DNA from: Hungatella sp.
Lineage (GTDB): Bacteria > Bacillota > Clostridia > Lachnospirales > Lachnospiraceae
Length of the DNA: 64,000 nucleotides
Reading direction: 5' to 3'
Assembly (NCBI GenBank): GCA_009712635.1
Contig: WASS01000020.1
Location: forward strand, 1,001,208 to 1,065,207
The position numbers were made by a program, and so were the translations under genes. Of this stretch, positions 1 through 8,780 are shown one piece after another (the first letter of the stretch is position 1; each line of letters starts with the position of its first letter). The notes under the pieces were generated by a model that was not told where the DNA came from, did not search any database, and was given only the letters and a program-made list of their open reading frames with translations.

Positions 1-508
1 CTTTATATGGTACCTGGGATTCGAATGAAATCAGCGTATTAATCGCCTTTTTGTCACAATCAAGCTTTATAAATACAGCTTTAGAAGGATAGCTTGCAAA
101 GTATTCTCTGGAATAGCTTGCACCGTTTACCTTGTAGCTTACATTGCTGACTGACTGATCCAGATTCAGGACACGATTGTAATCCGAAGTCTCCCCGTCA
201 TGATCAAAGTCCATGTACAGATTACCCAGAGGAAGATAGGATTCATTATATTCCCCCAGCATATGACTCCGGATTAATTCCTCTGCCTGCACGTACTCCT
301 CCTGCTCCACCAGTCTGCGGCACTGTTCCAGATAAGGAAATGCATTATGATTGTTTTTGTCATGGCGGTAACCTGACCAGAGACTTTCCTCATTGAGACC
401 AAGGCACTCTCTCTTTATACTCCCCCATATCATGGCACCCAGACTTCCGTTGCCGATTGGTAGGGTTTCTTCCCACTTATTCGCCGGTTCAGCGTAGAAT
501 AGCTTCAT
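1..508 (-). CDS. GH95-family glycoside hydrolase (alpha-L-fucosidase-like), N-terminal part
   Basis: Partial gene: 169 codons from ATG at 508, with the frame open to the window edge. The translation has the family GH95 N-terminal signature: LPIGNGSLGAMIWG at residues 16-29 and LNEESLWSG at 38-46. GH95 enzymes are inverting alpha-1,2-L-fucosidases, with some alpha-galactosidases; the catalytic (alpha/alpha)6 domain lies outside the window, so the exact substrate is unknown. No signal peptide is visible, which suggests an intracellular enzyme acting on imported oligosaccharides. It starts 31 bp after the adaptor gene upstream, with AAGGGG as a modest ribosome site, so it may be read through from that operon, although a sugar hydrolase has no obvious role there. 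Confidence 0.85.
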   Translation of the reverse strand, partial: MKLFYAEPANKWEETLPIGNGSLGAMIWGSIKRECLGLNEESLWSGYRHDKNNHNAFPYLEQCRRLVEQEEYVQAEELIRSHMLGEYNESYLPLGNLYMDFDHDGETSDYNRVLNLDQSVSNVSYKVNGASYSREYFASYPSKAVFIKLDCDKKAINTLISFESQVPYK

Positions 509-539
509 ATTAAATTTCCCCTTTTCCAGTTTTACCCTG

Positions 540-1712
540 TTACTTCACAGTCAATATACTGATTTTTTCCCCATCTGTCAATGGTTTACTGCTCTGTAAA
601 ATAACAAGGTCACCGGTAGAAAGTCCCTGGGTCACTTCAATATAAGCATTCTTTTTCTTTCCCAGTGTAACGGGAACTTTCACCGCACTGGTGTCAGCGG
701 CTTTATAAACATAGGATCCCGTATCGTCGGTCTGAACAGACTTAGCTGGAATGTAGACAGAATTCTCTTCTTTATTATCGGAGAGCCGGATATCTGCCAT
801 AAGACCGATTGCGCTGTTTGTACTCTCCTCACCCAACGTGACCGTCACAAGAAACATTCCGGTACTGGAATCACTGACAGCAGAGATATCGCTGATACTG
901 CCCTTTAAATTCTCTCCAAGAGTCTGAAGATTTACCTGTACCTCTGTTCCTGTTTTAACCTGGTCAATATCCATGTCAGCAACTTTTATTTCCACTTTTT
1001 TACCGCTGTCATCGATAACAGTGGCGGCCTTGATCTGAGGTGAAACCGTCTGGCCTGCTTCCACGTTTATTTTTGTTACCAGACCTTTTATTGGCGATGA
1101 TACCATGCAGTCATCGTATCTTTTCTGGGCAATATTAAGAGCTGCCCTGGCACTTTCAAGCTGGGCTTTTGTCACTTCACTGGTGGTCGTCTGACTGTTC
1201 TGTGCTGCCTGAAGCTGAACCTGTGCCACATCCACCTGAGCCTTGGCTGCCTCATAGTCTGCCTGGGATACGTCACCGCTTTCATAAAGGACTTTTATCC
1301 GGTTAAAATTATCACTTGCTGTGGTGAAGGTGATCTGGGCTGGCTTCACCACTGTATTTAACTGATTTGCTTTTTGTGCGCTGTCATAAGAAGCCTGGGC
1401 TGCCTGGAAGCTGGCTTTTGCCTGCTCTAACTGCAGACTGGCATCCTGATTGTCGATCTGAAACAAGGGAGCACCCGCTTCCACATGGTCGCCTTCTTTG
1501 GCTAAGATCTGGGTCACCTTACCGCTTGCAACGGGAATGATATCAACGCTGCTTAAAGCCTCTACTGTCCCCTGCCATACCATGGCAGATAAATCTTTTC
1601 CTTCTTTCGCTGCAGCAACCGTTACTTCTGTCTGTTTTCCAGCTCCCGCACAGCCTGCAAGAGCCGACGAAAGCATTGCTGTTACCATTAAAACTGCTGT
1701 TATCTTCTTCAT
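540..1712 (-). CDS. HlyD/RND-type periplasmic adaptor lipoprotein
   Basis: 390-residue membrane-fusion protein. The N-terminus is a lipoprotein signal ending in LAGC (Cys21), so it should be anchored to the outer face of the membrane. Next come a biotinyl-lipoyl half (about 60-88, with SGKVTQILAKEGDHVEAG), an Ala/Gln-rich coiled-coil hairpin (about 90-200), the second lipoyl half (SSPIKGLVTKINVEAGQTV) and beta-barrel and membrane-proximal domains. The order is typical of MacA/AcrA-like adaptors. It is the last gene of the MarR-ABC-ABC-adaptor-adaptor operon, 22 bp after the preceding adaptor, and probably works with the upstream ABC pair. No outer-membrane partner is expected in a Gram-positive cell. 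Confidence 0.88.
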   Translation of the reverse strand: MKKITAVLMVTAMLSSALAGCAGAGKQTEVTVAAAKEGKDLSAMVWQGTVEALSSVDIIPVASGKVTQILAKEGDHVEAGAPLFQIDNQDASLQLEQAKASFQAAQASYDSAQKANQLNTVVKPAQITFTTASDNFNRIKVLYESGDVSQADYEAAKAQVDVAQVQLQAAQNSQTTTSEVTKAQLESARAALNIAQKRYDDCMVSSPIKGLVTKINVEAGQTVSPQIKAATVIDDSGKKVEIKVADMDIDQVKTGTEVQVNLQTLGENLKGSISDISAVSDSSTGMFLVTVTLGEESTNSAIGLMADIRLSDNKEENSVYIPAKSVQTDDTGSYVYKAADTSAVKVPVTLGKKKNAYIEVTQGLSTGDLVILQSSKPLTDGEKISILTVK

Positions 1713-1734
1713 CCGTTTTCTCCTTCTCAGACTA

Positions 1735-2415
1735 TTATTTTAAATGAATTTTCACAGAAGCATTCATTCCAAAAACAAGAGGAAGATTCTGCTGATTTTC
1801 AATCGCTACCTTAATCGGTATCAGCTGTGTCACCTTTGTATAGTCGCCGCTGGTGGTAAAACTGGTTCCTCCTGAAAAATAAGTCTGGGTTGCAGGATCG
1901 ATCTCAATTACCTGCCCCTTAAACAGTTTTCCTGGATAGGCATCCAGTTTAATATCCACTTTCTGTCCCAGCTTTATCTTCATAATATCAGTTTCTTCCA
2001 CATTTACCCCGATATAAAGATCTGAAGTGTCTGCCACCACTGCCAGTTCAGAGCCCATGGCAACTGCCTGATTGGCAGCTCCCTCATTTTTTACTACGGT
2101 TCCGGTTATGGGTGATGTGATATAAGGAAGGGTTTCCTCACGTCCAAGCACCTGATCCTGTTCCACCAGATCACCATTTTCCACTTCCCAGGATAAAAGC
2201 TTTCCATTTGCTACGGCTTTTACCGAATACAGCTTTGCTGTCACTCTGGCATTGTCGGTTTTAAAAAAATTTGTGCTTACATAATAGAAATATCCTGCGG
2301 CGGCTCCTCCCAAAAGGATGACTGCCAGCAAAAGGGGAATGAGTACTTTTTTCAGTTTTCCTGTTCCCTTACTGATCTCCTGATCTTCAATATTGATGTG
2401 TTTGTTCTCCTGCAT
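1735..2415 (-). CDS. HlyD-family efflux adaptor, short
   Basis: 226-residue HlyD/EmrA-like membrane-fusion protein. A Lys-rich cytoplasmic start is followed by one transmembrane helix (about 24-46) and then lipoyl and beta-barrel segments: SVKAVANGKLLSWEVENGDLVEQDQVLG, then ITSPITGTVVKNEGAANQAV. The usual long coiled-coil hairpin between the lipoyl halves is almost absent, which makes the protein short for the family. It lies between the ABC exporter genes and a lipoprotein adaptor in one operon (14 bp after the ABC gene). Two different adaptors, one membrane-anchored and one lipid-anchored, may form a mixed extracellular assembly with the exporter; this is inference from gene order. Confidence 0.85.
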   Translation of the reverse strand: MQENKHINIEDQEISKGTGKLKKVLIPLLLAVILLGGAAAGYFYYVSTNFFKTDNARVTAKLYSVKAVANGKLLSWEVENGDLVEQDQVLGREETLPYITSPITGTVVKNEGAANQAVAMGSELAVVADTSDLYIGVNVEETDIMKIKLGQKVDIKLDAYPGKLFKGQVIEIDPATQTYFSGGTSFTTSGDYTKVTQLIPIKVAIENQQNLPLVFGMNASVKIHLK

Positions 2416-2429
2416 ATCATTATCCTCCG

Positions 2430-4271
2430 CTATGATTGTTCTGCAAACTGGCTGTGATACAGATCGGAATAGAATCCTTTCTTTTCAAGCAATGTTTCGT
2501 GATTTCCCTGTTCTATGATATCGCCATCCTTCATAACCAGAATCATATCTGCATCCCGGATGGTGGAAAGACGATGGGCAATGACAAAGCTGGTTCTGTT
2601 TTTCATTAATTTATCCATGGCTCGCTGGATAAAGACCTCGGTCCGTGTATCAATGGAACTGGTTGCTTCATCAAGAATCAGGATTTTGGGGTCTGCCAGA
2701 ATGGTCCTTGCAATGGTTAACAGCTGTTTCTGCCCCTGGGATAAGTTACTGGATTCTTCATTAATCACCATATGATAACCTCCCGGCAGAGTTCGTATAA
2801 ATTCATCGCAATGAGCCGCTTTTGCTGCCGCTATCACTTCTTCATCTGTCTTATCAAAATTTCCGTAGCGGATGTTATCCATTACCGTGGCATTGTAAAG
2901 CCAGGTATCCTGAAGCACCATGCCGAACATGGCACGTAAATCTCTTCTGGTAAATGTAAGGCTGTCATGGCCGTCAATCAGGATCTGCCCGGAATTAAGC
3001 TCGTAAAAACGCATGAGAAGCTTGACTATGGTAGTTTTTCCGGCTCCTGTAGGGCCTACAATGGCAACCGTCTGACCTGCCTCTATGCTGGAAGAAAAAT
3101 GATTGATAATCATGGTGTCCGGCTGATAACCAAAACAGACATTTTTAAATTCCACATTTCCATGAACTTCAGACAGCACGATAGGGCTTTCTGTCTCACT
3201 GACTTCATCCTCTTCGTCTAAGAACTCAAATACACGTTCTGCTGCCGCAGCTGTTGACTGCAGAGTATTGGAAACGTTGGCAATCTGGGAGATTGGCTGC
3301 ATGAAGGATCTCATGTACTGGATAAATGCCTGAACATCACCGATCTCAATTACCTTTTTTACCGTTAAATATCCGCCTAAAAGACAGACACACACAAATC
3401 CAAGATTCCCCACAAAAGACATGATGGGCATCATCATTCCCGATAGAAACTGGGATTTCCACGCAGATCCATAGAGCTTATCGTTGATCAGCCGGAATTT
3501 CTCAATGGCTTCTTTCTCTCCGTTAAAAATCTGGACTACGTTATGGCCTGCATATATTTCTTCTATATGACCATTTAAATTTCCCAGGCTTTTCTGCTGC
3601 TGGGAAAAATATTTCTGGGACTTTTTCACTACGGTAACGATTAATCCCATGGATACAAACAATACCAGAACTGCCACCAGAGTCATTCGTATGCTGATGG
3701 AAAGCATCATGGCTACAATACCAATTAAGGTTGTCACCGATGTAATCATCTGGGTCAGAGACTGATTTAATGTCTGGCTTACCGTATCCACATCGTTGGT
3801 AATTCTTGAAAGAATCTCTCCATGAGTTCTGGTGTCATAATAATTTAACGGAAGGCGGTTCATCTTTTCCGAAATGTTTTTTCTCAGCTCATAGGTGATC
3901 TTCATACTGACCCCTGACATAATGTAACTCTGCAGATAAGAAAAGAGAGCCGATACAAGATACAGGACAACTAACAGCAGCAGCCGGTTTCTGATGTAGC
4001 GAAAATCTGTAAGCAGTCCGGTTCCCATTGCCCATGCCATCAGCCCTTCAAAAAGCTTGGTGGTCGCTTTTCCTAATACTTTAGGTCCTACAATGGAAAA
4101 TACAGAGGAACAGCACGCAAACAGGATTACAACAATGACGGAAACCTTGTAATGCTTCAGATACCCGGCAAGGTGGAGCATGGTGCCTTTAAAATTCTTT
4201 GCTTTTTCAGTTTTCTGGCCAAGTCCGCCGCCCCGGCCCATGGGTCCGCCTGAGGATTTTTCTTCACTCAT
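2430..4271 (-). CDS. ABC exporter half-transporter (consensus-site subunit of heterodimer)
   Basis: 613 residues: a Gly-rich cytoplasmic N-terminus, a six-helix type IV exporter membrane domain (about 40-330) and an ATPase domain. Walker A is GPTGAGKTT (about 406), the signature is LSQGQ rather than LSGGQ (about 510), Walker B is ILILDEATSS with the catalytic Glu intact (about 533), and the H-loop is AHRLS (about 564). LSQGQ with an intact Walker B is the pattern of the TM288/LmrD-type partner in heterodimeric multidrug exporters, where one of the two ATP sites is degenerate. It overlaps the upstream partner by four bases (ATGA), which favours co-translation. Likely a drug, peptide or lipid exporter under MarR control. 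Confidence 0.92.
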   Translation of the reverse strand: MSEEKSSGGPMGRGGGLGQKTEKAKNFKGTMLHLAGYLKHYKVSVIVVILFACCSSVFSIVGPKVLGKATTKLFEGLMAWAMGTGLLTDFRYIRNRLLLLVVLYLVSALFSYLQSYIMSGVSMKITYELRKNISEKMNRLPLNYYDTRTHGEILSRITNDVDTVSQTLNQSLTQMITSVTTLIGIVAMMLSISIRMTLVAVLVLFVSMGLIVTVVKKSQKYFSQQQKSLGNLNGHIEEIYAGHNVVQIFNGEKEAIEKFRLINDKLYGSAWKSQFLSGMMMPIMSFVGNLGFVCVCLLGGYLTVKKVIEIGDVQAFIQYMRSFMQPISQIANVSNTLQSTAAAAERVFEFLDEEDEVSETESPIVLSEVHGNVEFKNVCFGYQPDTMIINHFSSSIEAGQTVAIVGPTGAGKTTIVKLLMRFYELNSGQILIDGHDSLTFTRRDLRAMFGMVLQDTWLYNATVMDNIRYGNFDKTDEEVIAAAKAAHCDEFIRTLPGGYHMVINEESSNLSQGQKQLLTIARTILADPKILILDEATSSIDTRTEVFIQRAMDKLMKNRTSFVIAHRLSTIRDADMILVMKDGDIIEQGNHETLLEKKGFYSDLYHSQFAEQS

Positions 4272-5998
4272 TTCAGTTCCTCCTCACTCAGCTGTGACAG
4301 CGCGATTTCCCGGTATACTTCACAGGTTTTCATCAGCTCCCGGTGTGGCCCTTTCCCGGCAATTCTTCCCTGATCCAGAACAATAATCTGGTCCGCATTC
4401 ATAATGGTACTGATTCGCTGAGCCACTAAAATGGTGACGCTGTCTTTTGTTTTATCTTTCAGCGCAGCTCGAAGCTTTGCATCTGTCTTAAAATCCAGAG
4501 CGGAAAAGCTGTCGTCAAACACATTAACCGGTGCCCGTTTAACCAGTGCTCTTGCAATGGAAAGACGCTGCTTCTGACCGCCTGATACGTTTTGGCCTCC
4601 CTGGGCGATTTCTGTTAAAAAGCCCTCGGGTTTGGAATCAATGAATTCCTCTGCCTGAGCGGTTTTGGCTGCTTCCTCCACCACTTCTTTACTGGCTTCT
4701 CTGTCACCATATTTTAAATTGCTCTCGATTGTTCCGGAAAATAAGATTCCCTTCTGTGGAACAAATCCAATCATGTCTCTCAGCTTTTTTAACGGCCAGT
4801 TTCTGATATCAATGCCGTCAATTAAGATTTCTCCCCCTGTCACATCATAAAAGCGGGGAAGTAAGTTGACCAGTGTGCTTTTTCCACTTCCGGTTGCTCC
4901 GATAAAAGCAGTTGTCTGACCTGGCAGCGCTGTAAACGTAATATCGTGAAGAACCGCTTCATCGGCATCGGGATACTGAAAGGATACTCCCCGGTATTCC
5001 ACAGTTCCTTTGGGTGCTTCTAAGATAACTGCAGCTACCTTGGGATCTGTGATGGTTGAATCCGTAGTCAGTATTTCGACCACTCTCTTTATGGATACAA
5101 TGGCTCTTGGTATCATGATAAACATCATTGCCATCATTAAAAAAGCCATAATGATCTGCATGGCATACTGCATATATGCCATCATGTCTCCTACCTTCAT
5201 CTTAAAGCTGGATACTGCCTTTGATCCTACCCAGACGATTAATAAGTTGGTCAGATTCATGATAAGCATCATGGCCGGCATCATGCCGGAGGTAACTCTG
5301 TTAACAAATAAATTTGTGTCTGTCAGCCTGGCATTCACCTTATCAAACCGCTTTTCTTCAAATCTCTGGGTATTAAATGCACGAATCACCAGAGTTCCGT
5401 CAAGGCTTTCCCTGACGACCAGGTTCAGCCGGTCGATTAACTTCTGCACATACTGAAACCTGGGCATAACCACCATCATCATGGAAAAAATCATCACAAG
5501 CAGTAATCCCACAGATAAGGCTATAATCCAGGACATTGATTTATCCTTTTCCAGGGCATGAATGACACCGCCGACTCCAAGTATGGGTGCATAAAACACG
5601 ATACGGATCAGCATAACAATCAGCTGCTGGATCTGGGTAATATCATTGGTGGTTCTGGTGATTAACGAAGAAGTGGAATACTTCTCCATCTCCGCACTGG
5701 AAAAACTCTCAATTCTGGTAAATACATCCTGCCGCAGATTCCGGCAGATGCCTGCTGCCATTCTCGCACCGATCAGTCCCACGATTACGGTGCAGAACGC
5801 GCTTAAAAAGGCGATTCCCATCATTTGAAATCCGGCTTTGACTATGTACATCGTGTCTCCCGAAGTGATACCTTTGTTTACGATATCAGACATATAATCC
5901 GGAAGGGATAAATCACAGGCAGCCTGCCCGAACAGCAGCAGCATGACCGCTGCTAACGATATCAAATGGGGTTTGAAATATCGGAAAAATACCTTCAA
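4268..5998 (-). CDS. ABC exporter half-transporter (degenerate-site subunit of heterodimer)
   Basis: 576-residue membrane domain plus ATPase. Walker A is GATGSGKST (about 367) and the signature is a canonical VSGGQ (about 473). Walker B reads VNVFDDSFSALD, with Asp in place of the catalytic Glu, and the H-loop His is Gln (LVAQRIS). These two changes are those known for LmrC/TM287-type subunits, which form the non-hydrolysing ATP site of heterodimeric exporters. The partner is the next gene (ATGA overlap). Translation should start at TTG 5998, with GAGGGAAC upstream. It lies 24 bp after marR, so the regulator and exporter form one operon. Confidence 0.92.
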   Translation of the reverse strand: MKVFFRYFKPHLISLAAVMLLLFGQAACDLSLPDYMSDIVNKGITSGDTMYIVKAGFQMMGIAFLSAFCTVIVGLIGARMAAGICRNLRQDVFTRIESFSSAEMEKYSTSSLITRTTNDITQIQQLIVMLIRIVFYAPILGVGGVIHALEKDKSMSWIIALSVGLLLVMIFSMMMVVMPRFQYVQKLIDRLNLVVRESLDGTLVIRAFNTQRFEEKRFDKVNARLTDTNLFVNRVTSGMMPAMMLIMNLTNLLIVWVGSKAVSSFKMKVGDMMAYMQYAMQIIMAFLMMAMMFIMIPRAIVSIKRVVEILTTDSTITDPKVAAVILEAPKGTVEYRGVSFQYPDADEAVLHDITFTALPGQTTAFIGATGSGKSTLVNLLPRFYDVTGGEILIDGIDIRNWPLKKLRDMIGFVPQKGILFSGTIESNLKYGDREASKEVVEEAAKTAQAEEFIDSKPEGFLTEIAQGGQNVSGGQKQRLSIARALVKRAPVNVFDDSFSALDFKTDAKLRAALKDKTKDSVTILVAQRISTIMNADQIIVLDQGRIAGKGPHRELMKTCEVYREIALSQLSEEELK

Positions 5999-6022
5999 GT
6001 CAGTTCCCTCTTTTCTGTTTCA

Positions 6023-6520
6023 TCAATCTGTCGTTTCGTCAATTTCTTCCGTCATATCATTCACTGCACGTTCCATCTGATCAATAAAGCGGTTCCATAA
6101 TGTGATCAGCTGATCCATATCTTCCATTCCCATGCCTTCCACAACTCTTCCCACCAGCAGGTTGACTTTTTCCAGGCACTTTTTTCTTACGAAATATCCC
6201 TTTTCCGTAAGCATGACATAAATATTCCTTCTGTTGTCAGGATCAATCTCCCTGGATATCAGTCCCCGCTTTTCCAGAGAATTTAAAGTCCGTGATGCAG
6301 AAGGCAAGACAATATCCATTTTTTTTGCCAGTGCCGATACATAAATGCCCTTTTGTTCCTGATCTCCGTTCGTTGCTTCATATATCTGCTGAATCGCAAA
6401 TAATTCAAGGCGGGTCAGTCCCTGGGACAGCAGAATTTTATCCACTTTTCTCCCTTTCCCCATCATGACTGCCAGGTGGGTTTTTACCTTTTTTATGTAT
6501 TTTTCTTTTTCATCCAACAA
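6023..6520 (-). CDS. MarR-family transcriptional regulator of the exporter operon
   Basis: About 165 residues with the MarR winged-helix core: LTRLELFAIQQIYEA, then VSALAKKMDIVLPSASRTLNSLEKRGLISREIDPDNRR, the recognition helix and wing with the typical DxRR. No ATG lies in frame near the start; TTG codons at 6520 or 6517 fit the upstream AGGGG. As first gene of the operon with the ABC exporter and two adaptors, it is probably a local autorepressor released by a ligand of the exporter. A small palindrome just downstream of the promoter could be its operator. Confidence 0.9.
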   Translation of the reverse strand: MLDEKEKYIKKVKTHLAVMMGKGRKVDKILLSQGLTRLELFAIQQIYEATNGDQEQKGIYVSALAKKMDIVLPSASRTLNSLEKRGLISREIDPDNRRNIYVMLTEKGYFVRKKCLEKVNLLVGRVVEGMGMEDMDQLITLWNRFIDQMERAVNDMTEEIDETTD

Positions 6521-6544
6521 AATTTTTTATCCCCTTTTAATTAC

Positions 6545-6557
6545 TTAATACTATTAA
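6545..6557. promoter_or_regulatory. Candidate MarR operator palindrome
   Basis: TTAATA-C-TATTAA, a 6+1+6 inverted repeat 12-24 bases downstream of the predicted transcription start of the marR-exporter operon. The position fits repression by the operon's own MarR protein. AT-rich palindromes also arise by chance, so this is weak evidence alone. Confidence 0.35.
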
Positions 6558-6575
6558 CATTTACCAACGTTCATC

Positions 6576-6604
6576 ATTCTACTCTTCTCCTGTTCCGGTG
6601 TCAA
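6576..6604 (-). promoter_or_regulatory. Sigma-A promoter of the marR-exporter operon
   Basis: On the minus strand, TTGACA (6599-6604) and TAGAAT (6576-6581) are separated by 17 bp. This is close to consensus and lies about 55 bp upstream of the marR start. Confidence 0.75.
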
Positions 6605-6644
6605 TAAGTATTTTTTTTCCTTTCAGATTTTTAACACCGAAATG

Positions 6645-6682
6645 AAAAAAGGTCCAGGCCCTCAGAGGGCTGAACCTTTTTT
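6645..6682 (-). terminator. Intrinsic terminator, bidirectional
   Basis: A-run and T-run flank a hairpin (AAAAAAGGT ... ACCTTTTTT, with an inner GCCCT/AGGGC stem). It lies 12 bp after the stop of the DUF3892 gene and ends that transcript; the symmetric A/T flanks would also work on the plus strand. Confidence 0.85.
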
Positions 6683-6693
6683 CAATCATTCTG

Positions 6694-6996
6694 TTAATTT
6701 TTTACAGATGGCAGATTACTTAAATTATTATTCTCTGTTCCGTCAGGAAGTGATTTTAAGTACTCATTGCCGTTTCTGGACGCTACACCAACACCCTTTA
6801 TCTCACCCTGTCTGGCAAGCATGACACCTTCTTCTTTATTCAGTGTTCTGCCGTCAGATAACTGATATCCGGTTACCCGGCCACTTTCTTTTACCAGAGC
6901 AACAATCTCCTTTGCATCTGCCTTGGGTGACGGGATATCATCAAGAGCCATCATGGCGAGATCAGCTCCAGCTCCTTTTGTCTTATTTTCTGTCAT
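6694..6996 (-). CDS. DUF3892 domain protein
   Basis: 100-residue small protein. The core KEIVALVKESGRVTGYQLSDG, then LNKEEGVMLARQGEIKGVGVASRNG, then the YLKSLPDG motif matches DUF3892, a small beta-rich family of unknown function common in Firmicutes. The ATG at 6996 is chosen over an in-frame ATG 24 bases upstream because GGAGG sits 8 bases before it. The acidic/Asn-rich tail has no recognised motif. It stands alone between the exporter operon promoter and the sugar transporter, with its own terminator. Confidence 0.8.
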   Translation of the reverse strand: MTENKTKGAGADLAMMALDDIPSPKADAKEIVALVKESGRVTGYQLSDGRTLNKEEGVMLARQGEIKGVGVASRNGNEYLKSLPDGTENNNLSNLPSVKN

Positions 6997-7070
6997 TGTT
7001 ATTCGCCTCCTTCTAAACATAACCGTTCGTTTTTAGTGTTTCAAAATTCTCCCGGATTATTCAGTATCAG

Positions 7071-7892
7071 TCATCCTTTCACTGCTCCGGAGGTCATGCC
7101 TGGTATAATATATTTTTGAAGAAGTAAATAAACTGCCGCCACAGGAAGGGTGGATAACACCACATTTGCAAAGACCAGCTGCCAGTCTGAGCTGTGATTT
7201 CCAAAGAAATTATAAACGGTCAAAGGCAATGTATAATTTTTTGCACTGTTTAAGAAGTAAATGGATATTCCAAAATCATTCCACACAGCCATAAAATTAA
7301 TGATGACTGCAGTAATCGTAACAGGCTGAAGCAGTGGAAATATAATTCTGAAAAAAAGCTCTGTCTGACCTGCTCCGTCGATCCAGGCAGATTCATCAAT
7401 CTCCTGTGGAATACTTTTAATAAAGCCTGTGTATAAAAAAACGGTAAAAGACATGTTTGCTGCAATCAGTACAAAGACTGCCGCTGTCTCATGTGTGAGG
7501 TGAAGAAAATTGCAGACAAAATAAGTTGGTATGATCTGAAGAGGGAGTACCAGCCCGAAAATCACCGCCATATTCACCATGCGTGATAACACCGTTTTTC
7601 TTCTCTCCAATACAAATGCCATCGTAGAGCATAAAAGGATCAGAAATAAAACACAGATTACGGTTATTACGGTGCTGTTGACAAATCCCCTCAATATCCC
7701 TCCCTCTTTTATCATATCGTGATAGTTTTTAAAAATCTGCCACTGGGTGGGAAGCATCATATTCATCTTAGCCGCTTCTGACTGATTTTTAAAGGAATTA
7801 ATAATCACCATGTATACCGGTATCAGAATGAGAAAGGCACACAGCCACAGCACCAGATTCAGGATAATTGTAATCCATCTGTTCTTTTTCAC
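7071..7892 (-). CDS. Carbohydrate ABC transporter permease (MalG/UgpE type)
   Basis: 273 residues, six predicted membrane helices starting at about residue 8. The EAA loop that contacts the ATPase is seen as EIDESAWIDGAGQTELFFR, followed by IIFPLLQP. It overlaps the MalF-type permease by four bases (ATGA), and the two form the heterodimeric channel of a sugar importer. No ATPase gene lies in the cluster, so a shared MsmX-type ATPase elsewhere in the genome is likely, as is usual in Firmicutes. It is the last gene of a binding protein-permease-permease operon. Confidence 0.93.
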   Translation of the reverse strand: MKKNRWITIILNLVLWLCAFLILIPVYMVIINSFKNQSEAAKMNMMLPTQWQIFKNYHDMIKEGGILRGFVNSTVITVICVLFLILLCSTMAFVLERRKTVLSRMVNMAVIFGLVLPLQIIPTYFVCNFLHLTHETAAVFVLIAANMSFTVFLYTGFIKSIPQEIDESAWIDGAGQTELFFRIIFPLLQPVTITAVIINFMAVWNDFGISIYFLNSAKNYTLPLTVYNFFGNHSSDWQLVFANVVLSTLPVAAVYLLLQKYIIPGMTSGAVKG

Positions 7893-8770
7893 ATCTCCAC
7901 CTCCTTACCTGCTATATAACGGTAAGTTGGAAGTGCAATTCCTGCTATCACCAATGCCAGAATCATACTGGCTGCACACCCTTCTCCAAATCTTCCCGCA
8001 CCAAAGGACTTATAGATCAGGGTTCCGAATACTTCCGTTGCCGAGCCAGGGCCTCCCTGAGTGGTTGCCTGAATCAGATCAAACACCTTTAAACCTCCGA
8101 TAATACTTAAGATCAGAGCGTTATTAAATGCAGGCAAGAGAAGGGGAAAGGTGATATAACGAAATTTTGTAAACTCTCCGGCTCCATCAATTTCAGCCGC
8201 CTCGTAAAAATCCTTTCCTATGGTCTGCATGCCTGAGAGCAGTATTACCATGGTGAAGCCGGACCATTTCCATATTTCAATTGCGCAGACAGAAAAAATT
8301 GCAAGATGAGGGTCTGCCAGCCAGGATTTTGTTAAGGCAGAAAGACCGACGGCACGAAGAAAAGCGTTAATCAGACCGTTGGACGGATGCATGAGAGAGG
8401 AAAAAATCAGTCCTACTGCAACTGTGTTGATCACAGCCGGTAAGAAAAATATGGTTCTCAGTGCATTGGTAAACGCCATCCTGCGGTTTAATGCGACTGC
8501 AAGTGACAATCCGATTCCCATTTTAAAAACAGTAGTAATTACTGCAAAGATAAATGAATTTGTGATTGCCCTCCTCATATTGGGCTGAGTAAAAACATCA
8601 ATATAATTTTCCAGTCCGCCGAAACGGGCTGAGGACAAATCAAATCCCAGTATTCTGACAAACGACAGAACAAGTCCCAGTACGGCGGGAATAATAAAGA
8701 AGATCAGATAAAGGACCAATCCCGGAATCGCAAGGGTATAGGAGTATCTCCTGCATTTTAATGAATTCAT
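7889..8770 (-). CDS. Carbohydrate ABC transporter permease (MalF/UgpA type)
   Basis: 293 residues from ATG 8770 (GGAAATAAGGAAG upstream). Six membrane helices are expected, the first being YTLAIPGLVLYLIFFIIPAV. The EAA motif is EAAEIDGAGEFTKFRYITFP, near residue 200. A frame extension upstream to 8851 runs into the binding-protein gene and is not needed. It starts 10 bases after the binding-protein stop. With the following permease it imports an unidentified oligosaccharide; the divergent YesM/YesN-type two-component system is the likely regulator. Confidence 0.93.
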   Translation of the reverse strand: MNSLKCRRYSYTLAIPGLVLYLIFFIIPAVLGLVLSFVRILGFDLSSARFGGLENYIDVFTQPNMRRAITNSFIFAVITTVFKMGIGLSLAVALNRRMAFTNALRTIFFLPAVINTVAVGLIFSSLMHPSNGLINAFLRAVGLSALTKSWLADPHLAIFSVCAIEIWKWSGFTMVILLSGMQTIGKDFYEAAEIDGAGEFTKFRYITFPLLLPAFNNALILSIIGGLKVFDLIQATTQGGPGSATEVFGTLIYKSFGAGRFGEGCAASMILALVIAGIALPTYRYIAGKEVEM

Positions 8771-8780
8771 AATTTCTTCC

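Noticed and set aside
1498-1743. Plus-strand frames opposite the adaptor, ABC, GH4 and other genes
   Set aside because: They lack ribosome sites and domain patterns and mirror the codon structure of the strongly supported genes on the other strand.
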